The notes under the pieces: model-generated
What the model was told of the DNA's origin: nothing
The model's database searches: none
What the model saw: the letters and a program-made list of their open reading frames with translations, nothing else
In this document: piece by piece, positions 34,099 through 43,641 of the stretch
How positions within the stretch are numbered: the stretch's first letter is position 1
Layout: every line of letters begins with the position of its first letter
From: Streptomyces cellulosae
GTDB lineage: Bacteria > Actinomycetota > Actinomycetes > Streptomycetales > Streptomycetaceae
Assembly (NCBI RefSeq): GCF_000721105.1
Contig: NZ_JOEV01000014.1
Location: 62,001 to 126,000 of the forward strand
Direction: 5' to 3'
DNA length: 64,000 bases
Position numbers and translations under genes: made by a program

Positions 34099-36045
34099 TC
34101 AGCCGCTGAAGCCGGCCACGTTCTCCTTCGTGACTACCTTCACCGGCACCTTCACCGTCTGTTCGACCTTCTTGCCCTGGACCGCCCTGAGCGCGTTGTC
34201 CACGGCGATCTTGCCGAGTTGGCTCGGCTGCTGCGCGACGGACGCGTACAGCGTGCCCGCCTTCACCGCCGTAAGGCCGTCAGGCGTGCCGTCGAAGCCG
34301 ACCACGGATACCGACGTGCCGGCCTTGGAACCCAGTGCCTTGATCGCGCCGAGGGCCATCTCGTCGTTGGCGGCGACGACACCCTGGACGTCCGGGTGGG
34401 CCTGGAGCAGGTTCGACATCACGTCGAGGCCCTTGGTGCGGTCGAAGTCGGCCGGCTGCTGCGCCACCACCTCGATGCCGGGATAGGCCTTGAGCCCCTT
34501 GGCGAAGCCCTCGGCGCGTTCCCGGGCGGCGGAGGTGCCCGCCTGGCCCTGCAGGATCACGATCCTGCCCCGGCCGCCCAGCTTCTCGGCGACGGTCTTC
34601 GCCGCGAGTTCACCGCCGGCCACGTTGTCGGAGGCGACGAGCGCGTCCACCGTCGCCTTGTTGACGCCCCGGTCGACGGCGATCACCGGGATCTTCGCCT
34701 TGTCGGCGGCCTTCACCGAGTTGCCCGCCGCGTCCGAGTCCACCGGGTTGACGATGATCGCGCCCAGGCTCGAACTGGTGAAGTTCTGCAGCTGGTTGGC
34801 CTGCTGGGAGGCGTCGTTCTGCGCGTCGGTCACGGTCAGGTCCACGCCCAGCCTCTTCGCCTCGGCCTGGGCGCCCGCCCGGATCTGCACGAAGAAGGGG
34901 TTGTTGAGTGTGGACAGCGACAGGCCCATCTTCGGCGTCGAGGCTGAGGAGGAACCGCTGTGCAGGAACGAGGTCGCGCCGACGATCGCCACGGTCACCA
35001 CGGCCGCGAGCCCGTACGTCGCCGCCTGCCTGCCCCTGTCGCCCCCCGTACCGGACGCCACCGGGCCCGCCCCAGCCTTGCGGCGCACGGTGTCCAGCAG
35101 CACCGCCAGCGCGATCACCACACCGATGACGACCTGCTGCCAGAACGCGGAGACGTTCAGCAGGTTCAGCCCGTTGCGCAGCACCGCCAGGATCAGCGCG
35201 CCGATCAGCGTGCCGGACGCCTTGCCGGTACCGCCCGCCAGGGAGGCGCCACCGATGACGACCGCGGCGATCGCGTCCAGCTCGTAGCCGTCGGCGGCCT
35301 GCGGCTGCGCGGAGGACAGCCGGGCGGCGAGCACCACACCCGCGGCGGCGGCGAACACACCGGAGAAGGCGTAGATCGCGAGCTTCTGCTTCTTCACCCG
35401 CAGCCCGGACAGCCGGGCCGCCTCCTCGTTGCCGCCGATCGCGTACATGGACCGCCCGATGTACGTCCGGCCGAGCACGAAGGCGGCGACGAGCCCCATC
35501 ACCACCATCACGAGAACCGGCACCGGCAGCCAGCCGCCGAGCGTGTCCCCGAGGTGCGAGACCGAGTCCGGGAAGGCGATCGGGGAGCCCTCGGAGATCA
35601 CCAGCGACAGCCCGCGGGCCACCGACAGCATGGCCAGCGTCGCGATGAACGGGGGCAGTTTGCCGTACGCGACGAGGAAGCCGTTGACCAGACCGGCCAC
35701 GATGCCGGTGGCGACGGCCAGCACGACCGCCATCACCACCGGCACGCCGTGCGACGTTGCGCTCCAGGCCAGCACGGTCGCGGACAGGGCCGCCACCGAG
35801 CCGACCGACAGGTCGATGCCCGCCGAGACGATCACGAAGGTGACACCGAAGGCGAGGATGGCGGTCACGGCCGCCTGCACGCCGACGTTCAGCAGGTTGT
35901 CGGTGGTCAGGAAGTCCCCGGACAGCGCCGACATGGCGACGACGAGGACGATCAGCGCGGTCAGCGCGCCGTTGTCGAGGAGCAGACGGCGGACCGCCGC
36001 GGCGCCACCGGCGCCCGCCCCGCCCTTGAGTGTGTCAGCGGCCAC
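34099..36045 (-). CDS. rbsC: Fused ribose ABC permease and substrate-binding protein (RbsC-RbsB)
   Basis: A 648-residue chain joining two subunits that are normally separate. Residues ~1-335 are an RbsC permease (LTTDNLLNVGVQAAVTAILAFGVTFVIVSAGIDLSVGS, GGNEEAARLSGL EAA loop, YELDAIAAVVIGGASLAGG). Residues ~346-364 form one more hydrophobic helix. Residues ~372-648 are an RbsB binding protein (MGLSLSTLNNPFFVQIRAGAQAEAK, NPVDSDA, VIAVDRGVN, LQGQAGTSAARERAEGF, VAANDEMALGAIKALG) lacking its own signal. The binding domain is thus tethered to the outer face of the membrane. GTG at 36045 overlaps the rbsA end by 11 bases. Confidence 0.92.
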   Translation of the reverse strand: MAADTLKGGAGAGGAAAVRRLLLDNGALTALIVLVVAMSALSGDFLTTDNLLNVGVQAAVTAILAFGVTFVIVSAGIDLSVGSVAALSATVLAWSATSHGVPVVMAVVLAVATGIVAGLVNGFLVAYGKLPPFIATLAMLSVARGLSLVISEGSPIAFPDSVSHLGDTLGGWLPVPVLVMVVMGLVAAFVLGRTYIGRSMYAIGGNEEAARLSGLRVKKQKLAIYAFSGVFAAAAGVVLAARLSSAQPQAADGYELDAIAAVVIGGASLAGGTGKASGTLIGALILAVLRNGLNLLNVSAFWQQVVIGVVIALAVLLDTVRRKAGAGPVASGTGGDRGRQAATYGLAAVVTVAIVGATSFLHSGSSSASTPKMGLSLSTLNNPFFVQIRAGAQAEAKRLGVDLTVTDAQNDASQQANQLQNFTSSSLGAIIVNPVDSDAAGNSVKAADKAKIPVIAVDRGVNKATVDALVASDNVAGGELAAKTVAEKLGGRGRIVILQGQAGTSAARERAEGFAKGLKAYPGIEVVAQQPADFDRTKGLDVMSNLLQAHPDVQGVVAANDEMALGAIKALGSKAGTSVSVVGFDGTPDGLTAVKAGTLYASVAQQPSQLGKIAVDNALRAVQGKKVEQTVKVPVKVVTKENVAGFSG

Positions 36046-37556
36046 GGCCGGCCTCCGGTCCAGTAGGAGTGGTGGTGCTTACGGCGAGCGCCATCACGGC
36101 GTCCTGGGTGGCCTCGTCGGCGGTCAGTTCGCCCGCGATCCGGCCCTGGGCCATCACCAGCACCCGGTCGCTCATGCCGAGCACCTCGGGCAGATCGCTG
36201 GAGATCATCAGGACGGCGGCACCGGCGGCCGTCAGTTCGTTGATCAGCTGGTAGATCTCGACCTTGGCGCCGACGTCGATGCCGCGCGTCGGCTCGTCGA
36301 GGATGAGCACCTTGGTGTCGGCCAGCAGCCACTTGCCGATGACGACCTTCTGCTGGTTGCCGCCGGACAACGTCCGTACGTGCTGGCCGAGTCCGGCCAT
36401 CCGCACGCCGAGCTGCCCGGCGATCCGCTCGGCGGCCGCGTGCTGCCCCTTGAGGTCGACGAGCCCGGCCCGGGTCGTGGCCCGCAGGGTCACCAGCCCC
36501 AGGTTGTCCTCGACGGACGCGTCCGACACCAGCCCCTGGCCCTTGCGGTCCTCGGGGACCAGGCCGATACCGGCCGCCATCGCCGCGTTGACGTCGTGCC
36601 CGCGCAGCGTGGAGCCCGCGACCTTCACGGCCCCCTTGTCGTACGGATCCGCCCCGAACACGGCCCGTACGACCTCCGTACGGCCGGCCCCGACCAGCCC
36701 CGCGATGCCGACGACCTCACCGGCGTGCACCTCGAAGCTGACGTCGTGGAACACACCGCCACGCGTGAGCCCCTCGACACAGAGCAACGCGGCGCCCCGG
36801 TCGGCCCGTTCCCGCGGATACTGCTGCTCGATGGACCGCCCCACCATGAGGCGTACGAGTTCGTCCTCGGGCGTGGTCGCGGGCACCTGGCCGACGCTCC
36901 GGCCGTCCCGGACGACCGTCACCCGGTCGCCCAGCGCGGCGATCTCCTCCAGGTGGTGCGTGATGAAGACGATCCCGACACCGTCCTCGCGCAGCGCCCG
37001 CACGATCGCGAAGCTTCTCGACCTCCTCGGAGGTGAGCACGGCGGTCGGCTCGTCCATGATCAGCACGCGCGCGTCCAGGCTGAGCGCCTTGGCGATCTC
37101 GACCATCTGAAGGCGTGCGATACCGAGTTCACGCACCCGCGCGCGGGGCGACACGTTCACCCCGACGCGCTCCAGGAGGACGGCGGCGTCGGCCTCCATC
37201 CTCTTCCGGTCGATCATTCCCAGACGGCGCGGCTGCCGCCCCAGGAAGATGTTCTCGGCGACCGTCAGATCGGGAACGAGGTTGAACTCCTGGTAGATGG
37301 TGGCGATCCCGAGCCGTTCGGAGTCCTGCGCACCATGGATGCGCACCTCCTCGCCGCCGACCAGGATCCGCCCGTCGTCGGGCGTGTAGGCGCCGGAGAG
37401 CATCTTGATGAGGGTGCTCTTGCCCGCGCCGTTCTCACCGAGGAGGACGTGCACCTCACCCCTGCGCAGGTCGAAGTCGACGCCGTCGAGCGCGACCACG
37501 CCGGGGAAGCTCTTCCTTATGCCCTCGATGCGCAGCAACTCGTCCGCGTTGCTCAC
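36035..37556 (-). pseudogene. rbsA: Ribose ABC ATPase with a frameshift
   Basis: Both halves of a double-NBD sugar ATPase are intact but in different frames. The N-terminal half (from ATG at 37556) has [20 protein letters not shown], Walker [21 protein letters not shown], and [16 protein letters not shown], then runs into nonsense. The second frame resumes [17 protein letters not shown] and continues through LSGGNQQKV, LDEPTRGIDVGAK to the stop at 36035. Compared with other RbsA proteins ([12 protein letters not shown]), two bases are missing around 37011-37016 (AGAG to AG on the + strand). Either a real 2-bp deletion or a sequencing error; if real, ribose uptake by this system would fail. 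ATGA overlap with rbsR upstream. Confidence 0.85.
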
Positions 37557-38683
37557 GACTGGCTCCTTCTTACGGGGGACCGCACAGCGGGGGACTGCGC
37601 GGGGGGTGGCGCTTGGGAAGCCGATGGCTCCGGGGGAGCCGACGGCTGCGCGGAAGCCGATGGGCCCGGGGGAGCCGTCGGCTCATGGGAAGCCGGTTCG
37701 CCGCAGGAGCGGCGTACGACGAGGCGGGCGGGGAGGGTGACCGACTCGGGGGGCCGCCCCTCGATGCGGTCGACCAGCGCGCGTACGGCCGCCCGCCCCA
37801 ACGCGCCGGTGGGCTGGGCGATCGCGGTGATCGGCGGATCGGTGTGCACGAACCAGCGGATGTCGTCGAACGCGGCCAGCGCGATGTCGTCCGGAACGCG
37901 CAGCCCGCGCGCGCGGATCGCGTCCAGCGCGCCGAGGGCCATCAGATTGTCCGCCGCGAAGACGACCTCGGGCGGCTCGGGCAGCGAGAGGAAGCCCTCG
38001 GTGACCCGGCGCCCGCTGTCGGCCTGGAAGTCGCCCTGGCCGATGTAGACGTCCGGGAGATCGAGACCGTACGCCCGGAGCGCCTCCCCGAAGACGGCCA
38101 CGCGTTCCTGCCCGGTCGTGGTCGCCGCCGGCCCGGCGATGATCGCGAGCCGCCGGTGACCGAGGCCGTGCAGATGGGCCACGAGATCCCGGATCGCCTC
38201 CCGCCCGTCCGCCCGCACGACCGGCACGTCCACGCCCGGGATCCACCGGTCCACGAAGACCATCGGGGTCCCCCCGCGCGCGGCGTCCAGCATCAGTGGC
38301 GAGCCGCCGTCGGTGGGGGAGACGAGCAGACCGTCGATGCGGCGGTCCAGCAGGTTCCGCACGTGATGGTCCTGGAGGTCGGGCCGTTCGTCGGCGTTGC
38401 CGATGATCACGCTGTAGCCGAGCGCGCGGGCCTCCTCCTCCACGGAACGGGCCAGTTCGGTGAAGTACGGGTTCAGCACGTCGCTGATGACCAGGCCGAG
38501 GGTGTGGGTCTGGTCCGTCCGCAGCGACCGGGCGACGGCGTTCGGGCGGTAGCCCAGCGTCTCGACGGCGGCCAGCACGCGCGTTCGGGCGTCCGCGCTG
38601 ACCGACGGATGACCGTTCAGGACACGCGACACCGTGGCGACGGAGACCCCCGCCCCGGCAGCGACGTCCTTGATGCTCGCCAT
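37553..38683 (-). CDS. rbsR: LacI-family ribose operon repressor
   Basis: A 376-residue LacI regulator. Head: [27 protein letters not shown]; hinge ARSLRT; ligand domain [53 protein letters not shown] and [20 protein letters not shown]. The last ~45 residues are a Pro/Ser/Ala-rich tail with short repeats (PPGPSAS, PPEPSAS), absent from usual RbsR. First gene of the rbs operon; the stop overlaps rbsA (ATGA). Two GGAATCGATTAC operators lie 56-101 bases upstream, so autoregulation is likely. Confidence 0.9.
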   Translation of the reverse strand: MASIKDVAAGAGVSVATVSRVLNGHPSVSADARTRVLAAVETLGYRPNAVARSLRTDQTHTLGLVISDVLNPYFTELARSVEEEARALGYSVIIGNADERPDLQDHHVRNLLDRRIDGLLVSPTDGGSPLMLDAARGGTPMVFVDRWIPGVDVPVVRADGREAIRDLVAHLHGLGHRRLAIIAGPAATTTGQERVAVFGEALRAYGLDLPDVYIGQGDFQADSGRRVTEGFLSLPEPPEVVFAADNLMALGALDAIRARGLRVPDDIALAAFDDIRWFVHTDPPITAIAQPTGALGRAAVRALVDRIEGRPPESVTLPARLVVRRSCGEPASHEPTAPPGPSASAQPSAPPEPSASQAPPPAQSPAVRSPVRRSQS

Positions 38684-38700
38684 CGCCGCTCCACCTCCTC

Positions 38701-38738
38701 GTGGAACTCGTGAAACTCGTCGAACTCGTGAACCTCGT
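38701..38738. repeat. 9-bp tandem repeat in the rbsR leader
   Basis: GTGGAACTC, GTGAAACTC, GTCGAACTC and GTGAACCTC follow one another with a 9-base period just upstream of the rbsR ribosome binding site and next to the operators. Confidence 0.8.
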
Positions 38739-38750
38739 GGAATCGATTAC
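38739..38750. promoter_or_regulatory. RbsR operator, proximal copy
   Basis: GGAATCGATTAC, centred on the palindrome AATCGATT; an identical 12-mer lies 33 bases away (38772-38783). LacI-type repressors commonly bind such CG-centred palindromes. Confidence 0.65.
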
Positions 38751-38771
38751 ATCCACCCTGCAGAGAGGATT

Positions 38772-38783
38772 GGAATCGATTAC
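38772..38783. promoter_or_regulatory. RbsR operator, distal copy
   Basis: Second exact GGAATCGATTAC, 33 bases (about three helical turns) from the first, suitable for cooperative binding on one face of the DNA. Confidence 0.65.
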
Positions 38784-38846
38784 ACGGCAGGAGGCAAGAC
38801 CCCGAGACCGGATCGTGATGTCAGACCCCGGCGGTACCGTCGGATC

Positions 38847-41096
38847 ATGGCTCAGGAAACGGGGAGCGGGGAGCGGCGGCTTGCCGAACTCGAAGGCGTG
38901 CTGGAGCGCATCACGTACGCGAACGAGGAGACTGGTTACACGGTCGCCCGCGTCGACACCGGCCGAGGCGGCGGCGACCTGCTCACGGTCGTCGGCGCGC
39001 TGCTCGGCGCCCAGGTCGGCGAGTCCCTGCGCATGGAGGGCCGTTGGGGCTCACACCCCCAGTACGGCAAGCAGTTCACCGTCGAGAACTACACGACGCT
39101 CCTGCCGGCCACCGTCCAGGGCATCCGCCGCTACCTCGGCTCCGGCCTGGTCAAGGGCATCGGCCCGGTCTTCGCCGACCGCATCACCCAGCACTTCGGC
39201 CTGGACACCCTGAAGATCATCGAGGAGGAGCCCAAGCGCCTCATCGAGGTCCCCGGTCTCGGCCCCAAGCGCACCAAGAAGATCGCCGACGCCTGGGAGG
39301 AACAGAAGGCGATCAAGGAGGTCATGCTCTTCCTCCAGACCGTCGAGGTGTCCACGTCGATCGCCGTGCGCATCTACAAGAAGTACGGCGACGCCTCCAT
39401 CTCGGTCGTGAAGAACCAGCCCTACCGCCTGGCCTCCGACGTCTGGGGCATCGGCTTCCTCACCGCCGACAAGATCGCCCAGTCCGTCGGCATCCCGCAC
39501 GGCAGCCCGGAGCGCGTCAAGGCGGGCCTGCAGTACGCCCTGTCGCAGGCCACCGACCAGGGCAACTGCTACCTGCCCGAGGAACAGTTGATCGCGGACG
39601 CGGTGAAGCTGCTCCAGGTCGACACCGGGCTCGTCATCGAGTGCCTCGCCGAACTGGCGTCGCCCGCCGAGGAGGGGGAGGACCCCGGTGTCGTACGGGA
39701 GAGGGTTCCCGGTCCCGACGGCGGCTCGGAGCCCGTCACCGCCGTCTACCTCGTCCCCTTCCACCGCGCCGAACTCTCCCTCTCCGCCCAGCTGTTGCGC
39801 CTCCTGCGCACCGACCAGGACCGCATGCCCGGCTTCCGGGACGTGGCCTGGGACAAGGCGCTCGGCTGGCTCGCCTCGCGCACCGGGACCGAGCTCGCCC
39901 CCGAGCAGGAGGCCGCCGTCAAGCTGGCGCTGACCCAGAAGGTCGCCGTCCTCACCGGCGGCCCCGGCTGCGGCAAGTCCTTCACGGTCCGCTCGATCGT
40001 GGAGCTGGCCCGCGCCAAGAAGGCCAAGGTCGTGCTCGCCGCCCCCACCGGCCGGGCCGCCAAGCGCCTGTCCGAGCTCACCGGCGCCGACGCCTCCACC
40101 GTCCACCGCCTGCTGGAGCTGAAGCCCGGCGGCGACGCGGCCTACGACAAGGACCGCCCGCTGGACGCGGACCTGGTGGTGGTCGACGAGGCTTCCATGC
40201 TGGACCTGCTGCTCGCGAACAAGCTGGTCAAGGCGGTGCCCCCAGGGGCGCACCTGCTCTTCGTCGGAGACGTCGACCAGCTCCCGAGCGTCGGCGCGGG
40301 CGAGGTGCTGCGCGATCTGCTCGCCGACGGCAGTCCGATCCCGGCCGTGCGCCTGACACGCGTGTTCCGGCAGGCCCAGCAGTCCGGCGTGGTGACCAAC
40401 GCGCATCGCATCAACTCCGGGCAGCACCCGGTCACCGAGGGCATGAAGGACTTCTTCCTCTTCGTCGAGGACGACACGGAGGAGGTCGGCCGGCTCACCG
40501 TCGACGTGGCGGCACGGCGGATTCCGGCCAAGTTCGGCCTCGACCCGCGCCGGGACGTGCAGGTGCTCGCGCCCATGCACCGGGGCCCCGCCGGCGCCGG
40601 CAACCTCAACGGGCTGCTCCAGCAGGCGATCACTCCGGGGCGCCCGGAGGTGCCGGAGAAGCGGTTCGGCGGCCGGGTCTTCCGCGTGGGCGACAAGGTC
40701 ACCCAGATTCGCAACAATTACGAGAAGGGCACCAACGGCGTCTTCAACGGCACCGTCGGCGTGGTCACCTCGCTCGACCCGGTCGACCAGCGCCTCACCG
40801 TGCTGACGGACGAGGACGAGGAGGTTCCGTACGAATTCGACGAACTGGACGAGCTGGCGCACGCGTACGCGGTGACCATCCACCGTTCACAGGGAAGTGA
40901 ATATCCGGCCGTGGTGATCCCGGTCACCACGAGCGCGTGGATGATGCTGCAACGGAACCTGTTGTACACGGCGGTCACCCGGGCGAAGAAGCTGGTCGTC
41001 CTCGTCGGTTCGCGCAAGGCGATCGGCCAGGCGGTGCGCACGGTGTCGGCGGGACGGCGCTGCACGGCACTCGACTTCCGGCTCGCGGGACGGTGA
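38847..41096 (+). CDS. recD2: RecD2-type ATP-dependent DNA helicase
   Basis: A 749-residue SF1 helicase. The N-terminal OB region (LEGVLERITYANEETGYTVARV) and helix-hairpin-helix region (GSGLVKGIGPVFADRI, EVPGLGPKRTKKIADAW) mark RecD2, the stand-alone branch not bound to RecBC. Motor motifs: Walker A GGPGCGKS (~371-378), APTGRAAKRLSELTG, VVDEASMLD (Walker B), FVGDVDQLPSVGAGEVLRD, LTRVFRQA, and AYAVTIHRSQGSEYPAVV. It probably acts 5'-3' in DNA repair or replication-fork rescue. Start: ATG at 38847, where family similarity begins. Confidence 0.92.
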   Translation: MAQETGSGERRLAELEGVLERITYANEETGYTVARVDTGRGGGDLLTVVGALLGAQVGESLRMEGRWGSHPQYGKQFTVENYTTLLPATVQGIRRYLGSGLVKGIGPVFADRITQHFGLDTLKIIEEEPKRLIEVPGLGPKRTKKIADAWEEQKAIKEVMLFLQTVEVSTSIAVRIYKKYGDASISVVKNQPYRLASDVWGIGFLTADKIAQSVGIPHGSPERVKAGLQYALSQATDQGNCYLPEEQLIADAVKLLQVDTGLVIECLAELASPAEEGEDPGVVRERVPGPDGGSEPVTAVYLVPFHRAELSLSAQLLRLLRTDQDRMPGFRDVAWDKALGWLASRTGTELAPEQEAAVKLALTQKVAVLTGGPGCGKSFTVRSIVELARAKKAKVVLAAPTGRAAKRLSELTGADASTVHRLLELKPGGDAAYDKDRPLDADLVVVDEASMLDLLLANKLVKAVPPGAHLLFVGDVDQLPSVGAGEVLRDLLADGSPIPAVRLTRVFRQAQQSGVVTNAHRINSGQHPVTEGMKDFFLFVEDDTEEVGRLTVDVAARRIPAKFGLDPRRDVQVLAPMHRGPAGAGNLNGLLQQAITPGRPEVPEKRFGGRVFRVGDKVTQIRNNYEKGTNGVFNGTVGVVTSLDPVDQRLTVLTDEDEEVPYEFDELDELAHAYAVTIHRSQGSEYPAVVIPVTTSAWMMLQRNLLYTAVTRAKKLVVLVGSRKAIGQAVRTVSAGRRCTALDFRLAGR

Positions 41097-41104
41097 CCGG
41101 AGAA

Positions 41105-41114
41105 TGATCGATCA
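41105..41114. other. Palindrome TGATCGATCA upstream of citrate synthase
   Basis: A perfect 10-bp palindrome nine bases after the recD2 stop, followed by the repeated pentamer GTCAC twice (GAGTCACGTGGGTCAC). It lies in the 210-base citrate synthase upstream region and could be an operator. Confidence 0.25.
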
Positions 41115-41306
41115 AATGAGTCACGTGGGTCACAGAGCTCTTCCGCAAGCGGGTGGGGGAGGGGCAGGATGGGCAAGTTGGCGGCACTCAGTGCCGCCGA
41201 TACGCCCAACGGCCGACCCCGAGTGCACTCTTCTGCGCCAAATGGGGGATGGTAGAGACAGTCAGGGCAACCTCGAAGAAGAGGCACAACGTCGGTGAGG
41301 GATGAC

Positions 41307-42605
41307 GTGAGCGAGCACATCAACAACGCTGTAGTACTGCGGTACGGCGACGGCGAGTACACCTACCCGGTGATCGACAGCACCGTCGGCGACAAGGGCT
41401 TCGACATCGGCAAGCTCCGCGCCCAGACCGGTCTGGTGACTCTGGACAGCGGCTACGGGAACACCGCCGCCTATAAATCCGCCATCACCTACCTCGACGG
41501 TGAAGCGGGCATCCTCCGGTACCGCGGCTACCCGATCGAGCAGCTGGCCGAGCGCTCCACCTTCCTGGAGGTGGCCTACCTGCTGATCAACGGTGAGCTG
41601 CCGACCGTCGACGAGCTCTCCTCCTTCAAGAACGACATCACGCAGCACACCCTGCTGCACGAGGACGTCAAGAACTTCTACCGGGGCTTCCCGCGCGACG
41701 CCCACCCGATGGCCATGCTGTCGTCGGTGGTCTCGGCGCTGTCGACGTTCTACCAGGACAGCCACAACCCGTTCGACGAGAAGCAGCGCAACCTCTCGAC
41801 GATCCGGCTCCTTGCCAAGCTTCCGACGATCGCCGCGTACGCGTACAAGAAGTCGATCGGTCACCCGTTCGTCTACCCGCGCAACGACCTCGGCTACGTC
41901 GAGAACTTCCTCCGCATGACCTTCTCGGTTCCCGCGCAGGAGTACGAGCCCGACCCCACCGTCGTCGCCGCGCTGGACAAGCTGCTGATCCTGCACGCGG
42001 ACCACGAGCAGAACTGTTCGACCTCGACGGTCCGCCTGGTGGGCTCCTCGCAGGCGAACATGTTCGCCTCGATCTCCGCCGGTATCAACGCCCTGTGGGG
42101 CCCGCTGCACGGCGGCGCCAACCAGTCCGTCCTGGAGATGCTGGAAGGCATCCGCGACGCCGGCGGCGACGTCGACTCCTTCATCCGCAAGGTGAAGAAC
42201 AAGGAGGACGGTGTCCGGCTGATGGGCTTCGGCCACCGGGTCTACAAGAACTTCGACCCGCGCGCGAAGATCATCAAGGCGGCGGCGCACGACGTCCTCT
42301 CGGCCCTCGGCAAGTCCGACGAGCTGCTGGACATCGCGCTCAAGCTGGAGGAGCACGCGCTCTCCGACGACTACTTCGTCTCGCGCAGCCTCTACCCGAA
42401 CGTCGACTTCTACACCGGCCTGATCTACCGCGCCATGGGCTTCCCGACCGAGATGTTCACGGTCCTGTTCGCCCTCGGCCGCCTGCCGGGCTGGATCGCC
42501 CAGTGGCACGAGATGATCAAGGAGCCGGGCTCCCGCATCGGCCGCCCGCGCCAGATCTACACGGGTGTCGTCGAGCGCGACTTCGTGCCCGTCGAGTCGC
42601 GGTGA
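41307..42605 (+). CDS. gltA: Citrate synthase
   Basis: A 432-residue type II citrate synthase that condenses oxaloacetate and acetyl-CoA. Motifs: DGEAGILRYRGYPIEQLAE, HADHEQNCSTSTVRLVGSS, GPLHGGANQSVLEML (catalytic His), MGFGHRVYKNFDPRAKI (catalytic His), and PNVDFYTGLIYRAMG with the active-site Asp. The entry point to the TCA cycle and usually essential. Start: GTG at 41307 with GAGGG upstream and the family start MSEHINNAVVLRYGDGEY; a GTG at 41295 is less likely. In Streptomyces this gene is often called citA. Confidence 0.95.
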   Translation: MSEHINNAVVLRYGDGEYTYPVIDSTVGDKGFDIGKLRAQTGLVTLDSGYGNTAAYKSAITYLDGEAGILRYRGYPIEQLAERSTFLEVAYLLINGELPTVDELSSFKNDITQHTLLHEDVKNFYRGFPRDAHPMAMLSSVVSALSTFYQDSHNPFDEKQRNLSTIRLLAKLPTIAAYAYKKSIGHPFVYPRNDLGYVENFLRMTFSVPAQEYEPDPTVVAALDKLLILHADHEQNCSTSTVRLVGSSQANMFASISAGINALWGPLHGGANQSVLEMLEGIRDAGGDVDSFIRKVKNKEDGVRLMGFGHRVYKNFDPRAKIIKAAAHDVLSALGKSDELLDIALKLEEHALSDDYFVSRSLYPNVDFYTGLIYRAMGFPTEMFTVLFALGRLPGWIAQWHEMIKEPGSRIGRPRQIYTGVVERDFVPVESR

Positions 42606-42667
42606 GCCGCTTCCAGGAGTGCTGAGTCGCTTCCCGGGGGCGGTGAGCCGCTTCCGGGATCGGTGAG
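42600..42667. repeat. 20-21-bp tandem repeat after the citrate synthase stop
   Basis: Three copies of a GGTGAGCCGCTTCC-type unit followed by a partial fourth (GGTGAG), with period 20-21. The first copy contains the stop codon. Confidence 0.75.
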
Positions 42668-42679
42668 TGGTCCCGTCAG

Positions 42680-42713
42680 GGCCCCGTGCACGGCTTCGGC
42701 CGGGTGCGGGGCC
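42680..42713 (+). terminator. Hairpin terminator of citrate synthase
   Basis: GGCCCCGTGCACGG and CCGGGTGCGGGGCC pair over about 13 of 14 bases with a CTTCGG loop, 75 bases after the stop codon and followed by TT. Confidence 0.65.
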
Positions 42714-42764
42714 TTCCGCGTGCCGGCGGAAGCCGGAGGTCGCGAGCGCCCGCCGGTGAAATGC

Positions 42765-42817
42765 GGAAGGCGCCCCAGCGCCGGTCCCCCCACGGGCCGA
42801 CGACCAGGGCGCCTTCC
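42765..42817. other. 11-bp inverted repeat
   Basis: GGAAGGCGCCC (42765-42775) and GGGCGCCTTCC (42807-42817) are exact reverse complements around a 31-base interval with a small inner hairpin. Possibly a terminator for transcripts from the right. Confidence 0.5.
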
Positions 42818-43150
42818 CATGTCCCGGTGCGGATTCCCCCCACGGGATCCGGCCGGGCGTCTGTGAGAACCAGCGCCTGAATCGCTGTCTTGCGGTAAAG
42901 CCTGGTACTGCCTTTGAGCAGAACGAGCAAAACTCCTCGTACTACTCCTGTGTGCGGTCTGCCGGGACAGCGCACCCTGGGAGGGCCGCTCAAAGCTTCC
43001 CGGTGTACGTGTCCCGGCAACGCACCTCTGGAGAAGTCCCCCAAGACATCCCCAGATGCCAGGAAACGCCCCCCAAGACGCTGCCTGACATCGTCAACTT
43101 AGACCTTCGAACCCCTTCGGTGGTTACGTTCGCATCACTGTGATCCGCGT

Positions 43151-43181
43151 CTCTTGCATATGTCCGATAGATGCGCAAGAG
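43151..43181. other. Inverted repeat CTCTTGC / GCAAGAG
   Basis: CTCTTGCATAT and ATGCGCAAGAG face each other across a short loop in an otherwise gene-free stretch; it could be an operator or an RNA hairpin. Confidence 0.4.
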
Positions 43182-43336
43182 CCCGGATACAGCGATCGAG
43201 GCCCAGGCGTAAGGATGATGCGCGAGCCTTGTGAAGAGCTTATGTGAGGCTGGCGCCGGACTCCAGAGGGGTCGGGTATCGGAATGCCCATAATTGCCGC
43301 CCGCCGCCGAGGGCGGACCGGGGCGGGCGGCTCGTG

Positions 43337-43576
43337 TCAGGCCTTGCCGACGAGTTCGTAGCCCGCCTCGTCGACGGCGGCGCGCACGGCCTCCTCGTCG
43401 AGCGGGGCCGCGGACACGACGGTCACCTCGCCGGTGGAGGCGACGGCCTGCACCGAGTTGACGCCGGCGATCTCGGAGATCTCACCGGAGACGGCACCTT
43501 CACAGTGTCCGCAGCTCATTCCGCTCACCTTGTAGACGGCGGTGACGGTGCCCTGGGTGTCGGTCTGCGCGGTCAT
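43337..43576 (-). CDS. copZ: Copper chaperone (heavy-metal-associated domain)
   Basis: A 79-residue single HMA domain. The metal site is GMSCGHC (MxCxxC) near residue 20; the rest (VSGEISEIAGVNSVQAVASTGEVTVVSAAPL, AAVDEAGYELVGKA) is the ferredoxin-like fold. It carries Cu(I) in the cytoplasm, usually handing it to a CopA ATPase, which is not in this window. Start: ATG at 43576 with GAGGAG upstream. A CsoR-type box 66-82 bases upstream indicates copper induction. Confidence 0.92.
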   Translation of the reverse strand: MTAQTDTQGTVTAVYKVSGMSCGHCEGAVSGEISEIAGVNSVQAVASTGEVTVVSAAPLDEEAVRAAVDEAGYELVGKA

Positions 43577-43641
43577 GTCGTTCTCCTCGTAGCGGCGTGT
43601 CGGGGATGTGACCCACGATGGGGCCCGCACCCTTCTACCAT

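Larger units (their letters stand above)
42606..43336. other. 731-base region without a recognisable protein gene
   Basis: It has, in order, the tandem repeat above, two strong hairpins (42680-42713 and 42765-42817), a less GC-rich central stretch (42860-43140), and a CTCTTGC/GCAAGAG inverted repeat (43151-43181). Open frames of 62-122 codons on both strands show no start signals or family similarity. Structured RNA is possible. Confidence 0.45.

Noticed and set aside
36035..37556. Two separate ABC ATPase genes
   Set aside because: The halves are the two domains of one RbsA with matching breakpoint; a frameshift explains them better than two genes.
42676..43044. A 122-codon leftward frame after citrate synthase
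   Set aside because: It spans a terminator and inverted repeats and shows no domain or start site.
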